64,000 nt of DNA from Teredinibacter purpureus (GCF_014217335.1 NZ_CP060092.1:1567501-1631500); one strand, 5' to 3'; shown: positions 53,146 through 63,220, numbered from the stretch's first letter. The notes: generated by a model from the sequence alone, not told the origin. Numbers and translations: made by a program.

Positions 53146-53490
53146 ATCCTTATAGAATTGGGCTGTTTACAAAATGTCGACATTCGACATTGCTGAAAAG
53201 CAAGTAGTATTCCATGAGGTTTTAGACGCTAAATTAGCGGGTATATGACATCTCTATAATTGTTGTGTCGGATTTTTTCCTAGCCGTAATTAAAGCCTGT
53301 ATAGCGGTTCGACGAAGAAAATCGCGTTGGCGTTTTAAACCAAGTTAAAACTAGCGTTTGGGTTGGGAGCGATGCCTTATCCGCCATTAGTGCGAATATG
53401 TGGCGCGTGAATTACGTAGGGTGCGAATAATGTGTAAAAATAATCAACTTACGTAAAAATTTGAATAGAAAAACGAAACGTTAGCCGTGC
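53146..53490. other. 345-base non-coding stretch
   Basis: No gene or strong repeat was seen. It must hold the promoter of the dockerin/cohesin gene pair on the minus strand and the end of the GIDE-LemA transcript. I could not assign a -35/-10 pair with confidence. Confidence 0.5.
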
Positions 53491-55797
53491 CTAGTGGTGT
53501 ATATCGACGATTGGGGTAACGGTTGAGTTGCTCTCAAATGAAAGAGTACCTATCCGTTTAAAACGGAATAATGTTGAAAGTATACAGTCAGGAAAGTTTT
53601 GAATGCGAGTATTGTAGTGTAGTACGGCATCGTTGAAGCCTTTGCGCATCATTTCTATTTCGTTTTCCAGTTTGACCATCCTCCTGTGAAGGTCTTGCAT
53701 TGCGTTGTTGGTTTTAAGGTCGGGGTACTGTTCGAAGATTACCGAAAGATCGCAAAGCAACTGGTGCTCGTTACGTCTATACGCATCGACTTCTGTGGCG
53801 GATGAATGGTGGTTACGTTGGGTTCGTAGCGTCGCAATTTGCGTTAATAACGCCTTTTCATGCGCAAGTAGAGTGGTTGCAATTTTCTCGAGTCGAGGAA
53901 TAAGTGTTGCTCGTTTTTTTAAGCTAATTTGAATGTTAGCCCAGCCTCGGTGACAGCGTTGTCGAAGAAATATCAAATCGTTGAACATTATAATAAGCAT
54001 GACGCACCCTAAAAAAATTGGCGCCGCCATAGCTGCATTCAAAAAATCTAAAGACGAAAACTGTCCGTTACTGCCTGCTATCATTAATAGCGCTAAAAAC
54101 ATAAGGCTGACGGATGCACTGAGCGCCAGCATACCTTTGGCGGCCTTCATAAGCATTACCGTATTCTCGGGCTTGTTGCTAATAATAAAAGGTGAGCCTT
54201 TTTCGTGGGTAAGCACCAACGTATTGCCGGTGGTTTTATCGGTTACGGCCTTCCCCAGTAAGTACAAGGTATCGTTTGGGCTTAAACGTTTCTCTGAATA
54301 GCGTTTTATGCCTCGGCGTTGGGTTGTATGGTGCTCTGTAATAATCTCGGCGTTACTAGGAAACACACGAAGCTCGCCCTCGTTATCGGTACAGTAGAAA
54401 GGTTGTTTTTCTATTCGATCTTCTAGCGTTACCCAGCGAGAATTTTTGCCGCTTCCGCGTTTTTCCGTAACGGTATAGTGATACCAACAGCAAGGCTGAT
54501 TGGTGAGCGGCCCGCGCAGAGTCTCGGCCTGCGGTTGGGCTTTTAATTGCCCCACCACCTCTGTTAAGCCTACTGTTACGCCGGTTGTTTTACTGGTGGG
54601 CAAGTTTTCTTGGATGCGCTTAACGCGAATAAAGGTAAACGCAAGCCACGCGGTGCCCAGCGTAAAGGCCAGCGCGAGTAGATCAAGAAGACGGTTATGA
54701 GGCGTGCGAGTAGAGGTATAGAGCGCGCGTTCTGTGTCTGCCAGAGCTTGCTGTTCTTGTGATAAAGGCACCGCAATAGGGGCGTTTAAATGTCGGGTGT
54801 GCGCGTAGAGGCTTTCAGGAAAGGTGTTAATTTGTTCGAGATAACGTTCTCGCAGAATATAGCGGGAGAGCTGCCAGCCATTAATACGTTGTTGATCCAT
54901 GTCGGCGACGGCGGAGAATGGCGCCTGAGCAAAATCGATGGTGGTACTATCGTTAAGCGAGAGATTATAGCGAGCTGCCACTGTTTGAATAAGCTCTCCC
55001 GCACGGGAATGTTGTTTTAAAAAACGTTGGTGACCATTTTGTACATCACTTTCTACACTCTTCCACCCGTAATGTAAGAGTAGTGTCGTACAGCTTAGGC
55101 TGACGAGTGTGAGATAAATTATGACCTTATGGATGGCAAGAGCGTAAATAATGCAAAAGCACATAAGCACCAGTGCGCTAATTGCGCCACTTAGAAGTAA
55201 TACTACCCACCACCCCATATTACTTCGTTCTGCTGCTGCTCCTGCGCTTGACACAATGGGGATGTAGTCGCCGGAGGTCTGAAAATTAACGGTAACGTTA
55301 TTATCATTGTGTTCGAGCCATCCAAAAAGGCTTACCCATTGATTGACGTCTAGTCGCCATTCGGTATATCGACGACCGCCCTTAGTTTGTCTTAACTTTT
55401 GAGGCGCAGTCCAGTGTAGAGAATGAAGGCTACTGTTGGCGATAATAAGAGCGCTACTGCTGTTATCACGGAGATAAAAATCGGCAGCATTGCTTTCATC
55501 GCGTAGAGTCCTCCATTGGGTGTTGCCATCGCTATCGCGGTATTCCTCTTCTTCTAAATACCGATAATAGATTGTTTTATTCATCGACCGTGGGGCCGTT
55601 ACGGTGCTGGGCCCAGCTTCGATCACGCCGCGTAATTGTACTTCACCATGGGTGCTGCCCATGATACTGCTGTGCGGGATACGCTCTAGAATACGAAAAT
55701 CAAGTAGTGATTGGAACGCTTTTTCGGCAAGAAAAAAAGCCAAGCAAGCCAACCCAATTGCGCCTATGAGCGACAAAATACGTTTAACAATATCCAT
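53491..55797 (-). CDS. Membrane protein fusing two GIDE domains to a LemA domain
   Basis: The 768-residue protein has membrane segments near residues 5-25, 190-240, 375-395 and 545-600. Two GIDE-type regions (BAM/E3-ligase-like, as in MUL1) are seen: about 50-165 (IYYRYLEEEEYRD, FYLRDNSSSALI, WVSLFGWLE) and about 410-530 (CCWYHYTVTEKRG, PFYCTDNEGELRV, TLYLLGKAV). The C-terminus (about 605-755) is LemA-like: HRGWANIQISLKKRATLIPR, YPDLKTNNAMQDLHRRMVKLE and FNDAVLHYNTRIQNFP. In other bacteria GIDE and LemA are separate neighbouring genes. No RING finger is present. The macrodomain gene lies just upstream on the same strand. Confidence 0.82.
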   Translation of the reverse strand: MDIVKRILSLIGAIGLACLAFFLAEKAFQSLLDFRILERIPHSSIMGSTHGEVQLRGVIEAGPSTVTAPRSMNKTIYYRYLEEEEYRDSDGNTQWRTLRDESNAADFYLRDNSSSALIIANSSLHSLHWTAPQKLRQTKGGRRYTEWRLDVNQWVSLFGWLEHNDNNVTVNFQTSGDYIPIVSSAGAAAERSNMGWWVVLLLSGAISALVLMCFCIIYALAIHKVIIYLTLVSLSCTTLLLHYGWKSVESDVQNGHQRFLKQHSRAGELIQTVAARYNLSLNDSTTIDFAQAPFSAVADMDQQRINGWQLSRYILRERYLEQINTFPESLYAHTRHLNAPIAVPLSQEQQALADTERALYTSTRTPHNRLLDLLALAFTLGTAWLAFTFIRVKRIQENLPTSKTTGVTVGLTEVVGQLKAQPQAETLRGPLTNQPCCWYHYTVTEKRGSGKNSRWVTLEDRIEKQPFYCTDNEGELRVFPSNAEIITEHHTTQRRGIKRYSEKRLSPNDTLYLLGKAVTDKTTGNTLVLTHEKGSPFIISNKPENTVMLMKAAKGMLALSASVSLMFLALLMIAGSNGQFSSLDFLNAAMAAPIFLGCVMLIIMFNDLIFLRQRCHRGWANIQISLKKRATLIPRLEKIATTLLAHEKALLTQIATLRTQRNHHSSATEVDAYRRNEHQLLCDLSVIFEQYPDLKTNNAMQDLHRRMVKLENEIEMMRKGFNDAVLHYNTRIQNFPDCILSTLFRFKRIGTLSFESNSTVTPIVDIHH

Positions 55798-55846
55798 AAA
55801 AATATGTGATGTCTCATGCAGTGGTTAAGTGCTGTGTAATAACGTG

Positions 55847-56368
55847 TTAAAGCGTGCGTGCGGCCAAGGCTTGTCGATAATGGTTGGCACTGCTGTCGTC
55901 GTTACCGAAGCATGCAAAAACAACCGTGTCTAAATGTTTTGCGTGGGTAAGGTAATCGCATATCGTTTGAACCGCAATTTTACTGGCGGCGGCGAAGGGG
56001 TATCCATATGCACCACAACTAATTGCCGGAAAAGCAATAGTACGAATGCCGTGTTTTACCGTGAGGGCGAGGCAATGGCTGTAACAGCTGCGCAATAACT
56101 CGGCCTCGCCTGCTTGGCCACCTTGCCATACAGGCCCAACGGTGTGAATAATGTATTGGGCCGCTAAACCAAAGGCGGGCGTTATGCGGGCATCGCCGGT
56201 ACTACAGCCGCCGAGAGTATCACAGTACGCTCGCAGTTCGGGCCCAGCAGCGCGATGAATGGCGCCATCCACGCCGCCGCCACCGAGTAAGCTAGTATTA
56301 GCCGCGTTAACGATGGCATCAAGATTAAGTGTGGTGATATCACATTGTCGAATCAGAATTTGAGTCAC
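55847..56368 (-). CDS. Macrodomain protein (O-acetyl-ADP-ribose deacetylase-like)
   Basis: The 173-residue macrodomain binds or hydrolyses ADP-ribose derivatives. Family motifs are seen: AIVNAANTSLLGGGGVDGAI, the IIHTVGPVW block and FPAISCGAYGYP. It resembles YmdB of E. coli. The GTG start has AGGAG 8 bases upstream. It lies 49 bases before the GIDE-LemA gene and 66 bases after the GH79 gene, all on the minus strand, so three genes may be co-transcribed. Confidence 0.92.
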   Translation of the reverse strand: MTQILIRQCDITTLNLDAIVNAANTSLLGGGGVDGAIHRAAGPELRAYCDTLGGCSTGDARITPAFGLAAQYIIHTVGPVWQGGQAGEAELLRSCYSHCLALTVKHGIRTIAFPAISCGAYGYPFAAASKIAVQTICDYLTHAKHLDTVVFACFGNDDSSANHYRQALAARTL

Positions 56369-56434
56369 GGTACGCTCCTGTTAAACAGGGGTTGAATGTG
56401 CCGTAGTGTACTCTTTTTTAGGGATGATTTACCG

Positions 56435-57946
56435 CTATTGTGCGGAGCCGACTGTGCCAAGACACCAAAAATTTATAGACCATGGTGAGAGCGGGAGCGT
56501 TGCTGCTTGGCCTGAGGCTTGGGGGAAGTCTTTAAGATTTACGGCACCTTTTTTGAAGCGTGGCTTGACCCCGTTGATCAATACTTTCTTTGCGGATAAT
56601 TTTTTAGCTGTTATGCAATAGCGTTGTAGAGCGGGGCCAATGCCGGTGGCGCAAACCGTGCGAGGCGAGCTGGACATATTGATGAGTAGCAAACAGATGC
56701 CGCCCGTCTGTTTGTTGCTATGCGCGTATGCACGTAGCGTTTCGTTGTGAAAATCGAGTTGGTATACGGCCGTGCCCATTAACTTTCCCCACAACCAGCT
56801 AACCCAATAATCGGGCCGAGGTTTGAGAGAAAGGCGGTCGATTAAACCGTAGTCGCCACCGATTAAGCTCTGTCGAATCATCACTTTTTGGTCCAGTCGT
56901 GCGCCCTGTCCTAATTGGTCTGCCCACCAAAAACAGGACATAAATCGATCAGAAATTTTGGGTTGCCCGCCACATTGTGCCGACCCTGTTTCACCTGTCC
57001 ATAACTCAGCATGGGGCTGCGAGATATCACGCAGCTGCTTAAGTTGTAAACTGTATTCGCGAAAGGCATCAAAGGATTTTACGGAAAGTGTATTGGCTTT
57101 AGTCGCTTTGCGTGTTCGCACGGGAGAGCGTACGCTTTGAAACGGGTAATAATGCCAATCGACAATATCTAGTTCGTTACCCGGCGCGTGTAAAAATTTT
57201 TCCGTAATATTTGAAAATGGTTTAATGGCCTCTCCAATTCTTGGCCAAAAAGCACTGCCGGGGCCACAAATGCGAATGCTGGGGTAGTAGCGCTTGACGA
57301 GTTGAGTAAAGGTTGCGTAATCGTTCGCGAGATCTCGTGCGTTGGGTTGTGAGAGCAACCCGTGAAAAGCCCAGTAAGCATTTAGCTCATTGCCGAGTTC
57401 ACAGACATCGATAGCGTAATTGTTTTCTTTGGAATATTGCAGCAGATGTTGAATACACATACCGGCCCATTCCCCTTGTTGCTTGCGTTTGAATAACCCG
57501 TATTTAAACGTGAAGAAAAATTTTAAATGGTTGCGTGAAATAAAGCGGTGTAACTCATCCCATTGCCGTTGCGTTAACACAAGGCTGTCTTGTTCGCGGG
57601 AAATATTGTGCTGAGTGTGACGATCGAAGTAGTGTATTTTATCGGCTTCGGAACCACCCACTCGAAGATAAGCTGGGCCAAGGCTTTGCACCAATAGATT
57701 GAGTTTTGGGTTATTTAAGTTGAGAGGGGGGATGCGCAGAAGGCCTAATCCTCGGCGAGTACCCATACTGCCTTCCCACCAAAAGCCTCCTGCGATTACG
57801 GAAATATCAATAGAGAACGACAGGTAACGAGGGTCTACGCGCGCGATGGGTTGCCCGTCAGTAAGCGATATTGTCACGGTTGGTGTGGGTGATTCGTTTC
57901 GTGACTGAGCGGTTAAACGTACAATTTTGCGGAGTTTTTCTAGCAA
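56435..57946 (-). CDS. GH79 family glycoside hydrolase (heparanase-like)
   Basis: The 503 residues resemble heparanase (GH79): the LRVGGSEAD block, the acid/base Glu187 in ELGNELNAY, the nucleophile Glu319 in LWTGETGSAQCGGQP, then MIRQSLIGGDYGLID and PDYWVSWLWGKLMGTAV. GH79 enzymes cut beta-glucuronides in polysaccharides. The start is a TTG at 57946; no ATG or GTG is available upstream in frame. I see no signal peptide, which is unusual for an enzyme acting on polymers. It may act on short sugars in the cytosol, or its true start may be missed. Confidence 0.88.
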   Translation of the reverse strand: MLEKLRKIVRLTAQSRNESPTPTVTISLTDGQPIARVDPRYLSFSIDISVIAGGFWWEGSMGTRRGLGLLRIPPLNLNNPKLNLLVQSLGPAYLRVGGSEADKIHYFDRHTQHNISREQDSLVLTQRQWDELHRFISRNHLKFFFTFKYGLFKRKQQGEWAGMCIQHLLQYSKENNYAIDVCELGNELNAYWAFHGLLSQPNARDLANDYATFTQLVKRYYPSIRICGPGSAFWPRIGEAIKPFSNITEKFLHAPGNELDIVDWHYYPFQSVRSPVRTRKATKANTLSVKSFDAFREYSLQLKQLRDISQPHAELWTGETGSAQCGGQPKISDRFMSCFWWADQLGQGARLDQKVMIRQSLIGGDYGLIDRLSLKPRPDYWVSWLWGKLMGTAVYQLDFHNETLRAYAHSNKQTGGICLLLINMSSSPRTVCATGIGPALQRYCITAKKLSAKKVLINGVKPRFKKGAVNLKDFPQASGQAATLPLSPWSINFWCLGTVGSAQ

Positions 57947-58056
57947 AATACGGCCTAAGTAGAGTGAATGAGCTGCAAAAGATTAAGTCAGAATTATGAC
58001 CGTCGCGTTACAATTGCGGTCGCTAGCAAAATAAGTAAGATAACGGAATAAGGTAA

Positions 58057-58785
58057 ATGTGTGTGACAGATAAAAGCGAACACAATCAGTTCCATATATT
58101 GCGGGAAAAATGTTTAGCTAAATCTTCGCGAGAGTTTAAAGCACGTGGCAAGTCGGTACGGCGTTGCAGTAATTGCCAGCTCGCCGACTATGCGTGTATT
58201 TGCGATTACCGGCCGCAACTCCAGAGTCGAAGTGAGTTTATATTGCTTATGCATCGCAATGAAGTTTTCAAACCGACCAATACAGGGCGTCTTATTGCCG
58301 ATGTGCTTCCTCAAAACACCCATGTTGCGTGTTGGAGCCGCACGGAACCAGAACCGCAATTGCTAGCACTGTTAAAGGATGAGCGTCGTCGCTGCTTTAT
58401 CGTATTTCCAGAAGGTGATGATAATCATTGTGCAACCAGCGGTTTACCGCAGGATGACAAAATAAATACCTTTATATTATTGGATGGCACATGGAAGCAA
58501 GGCCGACGCATGTTAACGCTGAGCCGTTGGCTGGACGGGATAGCCGTTCTTGCTTTTCCCGAGACACTTATGCGTGGTTATGCGGTACGGAAATCGGAGC
58601 ATCGATATCAGCTGTCGACGGCGGAAGCCGGTGGCTTGTGTTTACAGTTAACGGGTGAAACGACTCAGGCAAATAGATTATTCGATTACTTTACGTTATT
58701 TAATCAACATTATGTTGCAACGAGAATGTCCACTCCACCTGTTGTATCGGATCTTCATCATCGTTTAAAGGCTAATAGTGCCTAG
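58057..58785 (+). CDS. tapT: tRNA-uridine aminocarboxypropyltransferase (DTW domain)
   Basis: The 242-residue DTW-domain protein adds an aminocarboxypropyl group to uridine in tRNA (acp3U, TapT/YfiP type). The zinc-like cysteines (RRCSNCQLADYACIC) are near the N-terminus. The DTW motif is in LLDGTWKQGRRM, and a basic helix follows. The ATG at 58057 has AAGG about 7 bases upstream. It is divergent from the GH79 gene and convergent with hrpB. Confidence 0.85.
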   Translation: MCVTDKSEHNQFHILREKCLAKSSREFKARGKSVRRCSNCQLADYACICDYRPQLQSRSEFILLMHRNEVFKPTNTGRLIADVLPQNTHVACWSRTEPEPQLLALLKDERRRCFIVFPEGDDNHCATSGLPQDDKINTFILLDGTWKQGRRMLTLSRWLDGIAVLAFPETLMRGYAVRKSEHRYQLSTAEAGGLCLQLTGETTQANRLFDYFTLFNQHYVATRMSTPPVVSDLHHRLKANSA

Positions 58786-58876
58786 GCGCCCGTGTTGATC
58801 TTCTCGCCTGTTAGGTTAGGGCTATGTTTCGATTTTTTCTACAGAGACAACAATAAATAAGGCAACAGTCATCCCA

Positions 58877-61411
58877 TTAGCGTTTAGCTTTTTTCTTGGT
58901 GTAGCGCGTGGCTTGCGCGTCTAGTGGGTTGTCGGGCCAGGGGTGTTTGGGGTAACGTCCTTTCATTTCTTTTTTAACGTCTTGGTAGCTTGTCTGCCAA
59001 AATCCTTCTAGATCTTGCGTGATTTGTAGCGGACGGCGCGCAGGCGACAGCAGGTGAAGTTGGATTTTTACTTTTCCGTTCACAAGCGCGGGAGTTTGTG
59101 TACAGCCGAACATCTCTTGTAATTTTACTTCGAGTACAGGGGGGGACTGACAGTAATCGAGGCTAAGACTAGAACCGGACGGCACGTTAAGGCGTGTAGG
59201 CGCAAGATTATTGAGATCTTTAGGTTTCGGCCAAGGTAAAAGGTTTTCGAGAATGGAATGTAAGTCGAGTGTTTTTAAATCTGTTCGTTTTGTGATGCGG
59301 GATAGGTAGGGCGCTAACCAGCTTTCGAGTGTTGCTAGTAGGTGGGCGTCGCCAACATTTGGCCAGTCATTATTGGGTAGCGTGCTATTTAAAAGCATTA
59401 CGCGCGCTTGCCACTGCCGCAACTCATTATTCCAGGGTAAGCAATTAATGCCGTGTGATCGTATTAAGTTTATGACAGCCTGCTGTTTATCGTTATCGCT
59501 AAGATTTTTCAGCGGTTGTTTGTTCAAAATGATGCTGCCAATACACGTTTGGCTTTCGGCAATAAGGCGATCGTTTTGCCACTCCAGAACAGTCTTTTCA
59601 GTAAGTAGTGCGCTGAGTGCGGTTGAAAATAGCGCAGGGTCGAGTGAGGCGGCACTGTATATTTTATCTTCGCTTTGGCCGGTATGGCCACCGAGTTCGG
59701 CAACGGCAAGCCAGTCGCTGCCGGCAAGTGCACTATTGCTGTCGATAATTGCGGTGCGCCCGTTGCTGAGCAAGTAATGGTGACGGCTATTGTCACGTTT
59801 TTGAGCGATTCTGTCGGGGTAGGCGCAGGCTAACAGGAAGCCCATTTGTAGCGGCGTGGCTATCTTTTCTCGGTCGCTGGTTGTTTTTCCTCTCAGTGAT
59901 TGTTGAAATTGTTTTGCTTGTTTTCGAGTGCGTATTAACCAGTGATGATGTTGCTGATTCGTATTTCTATCACCGGTTAGTACGTGGAGTGTGTGTTCAA
60001 TATCGACTTCGTTTATAGGGTTGCGTTCCCCCATTAGGGCTGCAATTAAGCATGCTGTTTCAAGTGCATTGTGCGCCGCGCCCATTAAAAGCATGTGGGC
60101 GAGACGTGGTTCGGTAGGCAGCGACGCCATTTTTTCACCATGGCTATTGAGGTTGCCTGTATCGGTGAGTGCGCCCAGTGTTCGAAGTAGCTGTTTGGCT
60201 TGAGCGAAGGTCGCGGCCCCGGGGGTATCGAGCCATTTCAAATCGCTCGGGTCGGTCACGCCCCATTGCAACAGTTGTAATGCAAGCGGAGCTAAGTCCG
60301 CTATTAATATTTCTGCCGGTGTGTGGGGTACGAGTTGCGAATGTTGGACATCGCTCCAAAGCCGATAACACACACCGGGTGCCAGCCGCCCTGCACGACC
60401 AGCGCGCTGTTCACTTGAAGCCCGAGAAATTCGGCAGGTTTGTAATCGTGTCATGCCGGTTCGCGGATCGAATTGAGGTTTTCGGGCGAGACCTGCGTCC
60501 ACCACAATATTCACCCCTTCAATGGTTAAGCTGGTCTCAGCGATATCCGTAGCGAATACTACTTTCCGGTTAAAAGGCGAATTTGCGGGCAAAGGTGCTA
60601 TGGCGGCTTGTTGTTCACGTAAAGGGATGCTGCCGTGCAACGCGAGCAATGCAATGCTGGCTTGGTCTTTGTTCGATAGCCGCGATTGTAATGAGGTAAG
60701 GCAACGGCGGATTTCATTTTGGCCGGGTAAAAAAACAAGTATGTTACCTGTCTGCTTTTTTAATGCGATTTCAATGGTTTCGCAAACGGCATTGTGAATA
60801 GGCTCACGAAGAGATAAGTGAGTGCCATAAAAACAGTCTACGGGGTAACTGCGGCCTTGGCTTCGAATAATGTTGCTCGTACCCAGCAGTGACGCCACTG
60901 AGTCGCCATCCAAGGTTGCCGACATTACCAATAACTTGAGAGGGTCGTGTGAGTCGCGAAATAACTCGCGGCCTTGTAAACAGAGTGCCAGGCCAAGGTC
61001 TGAGTGAATATTGCGCTCGTGAAATTCGTCAAAAATTACTAGCGCGGTGTCGGAAAGTTCAGGGTCGTGCTGTAAGCGCCGTGTAAGAACACCTTCGGTT
61101 ATTACTTCGATGATGGTTTTTGAACTGGTTTTTTTCTCTAGCCGAATAGTATAGCCAACGGTTTCTCCCACCTTTTCACCGAGTAAGTTGGCCATTCTTT
61201 CTGCCGCTGCACGCGCGGCGACACGGCGTGGTTCGAGTACGATTATTTTTTTCCGTTGTCGCCAGGGCGCATCGATAAAAGCTAATGGAACGGCGGTGGT
61301 TTTACCTGCGCCCGGAGGCGCTTCCAATACCAGTTCGTTATCGGATAGAAGCGCGCTTGTAATGGCGGGTAAAACGAGGCTAATCGGTAAACTTGGATCT
61401 GCTGAAAACAT
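58877..61411 (-). CDS. hrpB: ATP-dependent helicase HrpB
   Basis: The 844 residues have the DEAH helicase core: Walker A GAGKTT, DEFHERN for motif II (DEFH), motif VI-like EQRAGRAGRLAPG, then the helicase-associated and HrpB C-terminal domains (PxSWPNVGDAHLL-type block, LLSPARRPLQITQDLEGFW). It is related to DEAH RNA helicases; in E. coli its role is unclear. It lies 10 bases after modC on the same strand. Confidence 0.95.
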   Translation of the reverse strand: MFSADPSLPISLVLPAITSALLSDNELVLEAPPGAGKTTAVPLAFIDAPWRQRKKIIVLEPRRVAARAAAERMANLLGEKVGETVGYTIRLEKKTSSKTIIEVITEGVLTRRLQHDPELSDTALVIFDEFHERNIHSDLGLALCLQGRELFRDSHDPLKLLVMSATLDGDSVASLLGTSNIIRSQGRSYPVDCFYGTHLSLREPIHNAVCETIEIALKKQTGNILVFLPGQNEIRRCLTSLQSRLSNKDQASIALLALHGSIPLREQQAAIAPLPANSPFNRKVVFATDIAETSLTIEGVNIVVDAGLARKPQFDPRTGMTRLQTCRISRASSEQRAGRAGRLAPGVCYRLWSDVQHSQLVPHTPAEILIADLAPLALQLLQWGVTDPSDLKWLDTPGAATFAQAKQLLRTLGALTDTGNLNSHGEKMASLPTEPRLAHMLLMGAAHNALETACLIAALMGERNPINEVDIEHTLHVLTGDRNTNQQHHHWLIRTRKQAKQFQQSLRGKTTSDREKIATPLQMGFLLACAYPDRIAQKRDNSRHHYLLSNGRTAIIDSNSALAGSDWLAVAELGGHTGQSEDKIYSAASLDPALFSTALSALLTEKTVLEWQNDRLIAESQTCIGSIILNKQPLKNLSDNDKQQAVINLIRSHGINCLPWNNELRQWQARVMLLNSTLPNNDWPNVGDAHLLATLESWLAPYLSRITKRTDLKTLDLHSILENLLPWPKPKDLNNLAPTRLNVPSGSSLSLDYCQSPPVLEVKLQEMFGCTQTPALVNGKVKIQLHLLSPARRPLQITQDLEGFWQTSYQDVKKEMKGRYPKHPWPDNPLDAQATRYTKKKAKR

Positions 61412-61421
61412 AATTAAGGTA

Positions 61422-62540
61422 CTACGCCGAGACTAATTGCGGGGTTTGATCACGCATGAGCGACACCGCTTTAATCTGTGCAAAGACTGTTTGTCCTACG
61501 CTAAGTTGTAAGTGTGCCAATGACCGACGGGTAATACGTGAAAGCATGATTGCGCCCTTGTCGTCGGGTGTTTTGAGTTTTACCAATACTTGGGCGGGGT
61601 CTGGGCTGTCGACAATAGCGACAACGCACAGTGGCAAAATATTACTAATACTGGAGCGCTCGGCGCGATCTAAGGCAATGCTCACGTCTCGAGCCATAAT
61701 TTTAACCCGCACCTTATGGCCACGTTCAAGCTCTCGTTGTGAAACAAAAAGCGTACCAAATTCTGTAGCACATTCGGTTAAATGAAATTCGGGTTGGTGC
61801 TCGATTACAATGCCGTCCGCGACTACGCAGGCCTCTTCTAAGTGAGATAGCGGCAAGTTCGGGTCCGTCAAAAGTGAATTAAGAGGGCCTTGGTGAGTTA
61901 CACGGCCATGGTCGAGTATTACCATGGTGTCGGCAATGCGAACCACTTCATTAAGCGCATGGCTAACGTACAAAATGGGAATATCCAGTTGCTGATGCAG
62001 AGCTTCCAAATACGGCAATATCTCGTTTTTACTGGCTTGATCGAGGCTGGCGAGCGGTTCGTCCATCAATAGTAATTGCGGGCTTGTGAGAAGCGCTCGA
62101 GCAATGCCAACGCGTTGTTGTTGGCCGCCCGAAAGTTGATGAGGGTAGCGCTGCGTTAACGATTCAATACCGAGCAAATGCGTTGCTTCTTCCAGAATGA
62201 TTTTGCGCTCGCTTATGGGTATACGTTTGTAGCCGTACATTAAATTCTGTTGCACGGTTAAATGAGGAAATAGATTGCTCGTTTGAAACACATACCCAAT
62301 AGGGCGCTTATGTGTAGGTAGCGTGATTTTTCCGTTTTGAAATTGCATTTTCTTAAATTGAATGAGGCCTGCGTCGAGAGGCTCTAAACCCGCCACACAC
62401 CGTAGTAATGTGCTTTTTCCCGAGCCCGAAGGGCCAAAAATGGCGGTAATTCCCTGCGCGGGCAGTGTTAAATCTATTTCTGAGTAGAAATCGCCTTTGC
62501 GCAGTTTATAACGAAGTTGCAGCGAATTATTAAGGCTCAC
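61422..62540 (-). CDS. modC: Molybdate ABC transporter, ATP-binding subunit
   Basis: ModC powers molybdate import. The 372 residues have the ABC domain (GPSGSGKSTLL, signature LSGGQQQR, LLMDEPLASLD) and a C-terminal Mop/TOBE region (about 290-365) that can bind oxyanion. The start overlaps the modB stop by 4 bases. It pairs with the molybdenum enzyme MsrP found in this window. Confidence 0.95.
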   Translation of the reverse strand: MSLNNSLQLRYKLRKGDFYSEIDLTLPAQGITAIFGPSGSGKSTLLRCVAGLEPLDAGLIQFKKMQFQNGKITLPTHKRPIGYVFQTSNLFPHLTVQQNLMYGYKRIPISERKIILEEATHLLGIESLTQRYPHQLSGGQQQRVGIARALLTSPQLLLMDEPLASLDQASKNEILPYLEALHQQLDIPILYVSHALNEVVRIADTMVILDHGRVTHQGPLNSLLTDPNLPLSHLEEACVVADGIVIEHQPEFHLTECATEFGTLFVSQRELERGHKVRVKIMARDVSIALDRAERSSISNILPLCVVAIVDSPDPAQVLVKLKTPDDKGAIMLSRITRRSLAHLQLSVGQTVFAQIKAVSLMRDQTPQLVSA

Positions 62541-63214
62541 AGGTTCAGCCCTCTTTGTTTTCGTTCTAGCAGTTGTACACTAAATAATACGCTGAATGCG
62601 AATATTAACATGCCCGCAGCAAGCCAATGTGCCTGCGTATACTCTTGAGATTCGACGTGATTATAAATGGCCATAGAGAGTACTTGGGTCTCGCCGGGAA
62701 TATTGCCACCGATCATTAGCACAACCCCAAACTCACCCATAGTGTGCGCGAAGCTAAGCACAATTGCTGTTAATAACCCCGGGCGGGCGAGCGGTAGGGC
62801 AATAGTAAAGAAGCGATCGATTGGGGAGGCGCGTAATGTGGCTGCCGTTTCCAGCGGTTGTGTGCCCATTAACCTAAAGGCATTTTCGAGAGGTTGCACG
62901 GCAAAGGGCAAAGAATAAATAACTGACGCTACCACTAAACCTGAAAAGGTAAAAGGCAGTGTTCCTATTCCAAGTGCTTGAGTCATTTGCCCTACGAATC
63001 CTTCGGGGCCGAGCAATAGGAGTAAATAAAAACCCAGCACAGTAGGGGGTAAGACCAAGGGCATTGCTACGAGCGTTGCAATATAAGGCTTGGCTGGGTG
63101 AGCTGTTCTGGCTAACCACCAACTTAGAGGTAGCGCGATAAACAGCAGTACCCATGTGGTTGTAATGGCGAGTTTAAGCGTGAGCAATATAGGCGTGTAA
63201 TCGAGTGAGAGCAT
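62537..63214 (-). CDS. modB: Molybdate ABC transporter, permease
   Basis: The 225-residue inner-membrane protein has about five to six membrane segments and the EAA-like loop PLETAATLRASPIDRFFTIAL that contacts ModC. It starts 6 bases after the modA stop and overlaps modC by 4 bases, as in a single operon. Confidence 0.95.
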   Translation of the reverse strand: MLSLDYTPILLTLKLAITTTWVLLFIALPLSWWLARTAHPAKPYIATLVAMPLVLPPTVLGFYLLLLLGPEGFVGQMTQALGIGTLPFTFSGLVVASVIYSLPFAVQPLENAFRLMGTQPLETAATLRASPIDRFFTIALPLARPGLLTAIVLSFAHTMGEFGVVLMIGGNIPGETQVLSMAIYNHVESQEYTQAHWLAAGMLIFAFSVLFSVQLLERKQRGLNL

Positions 63215-63220
63215 ATAGTA

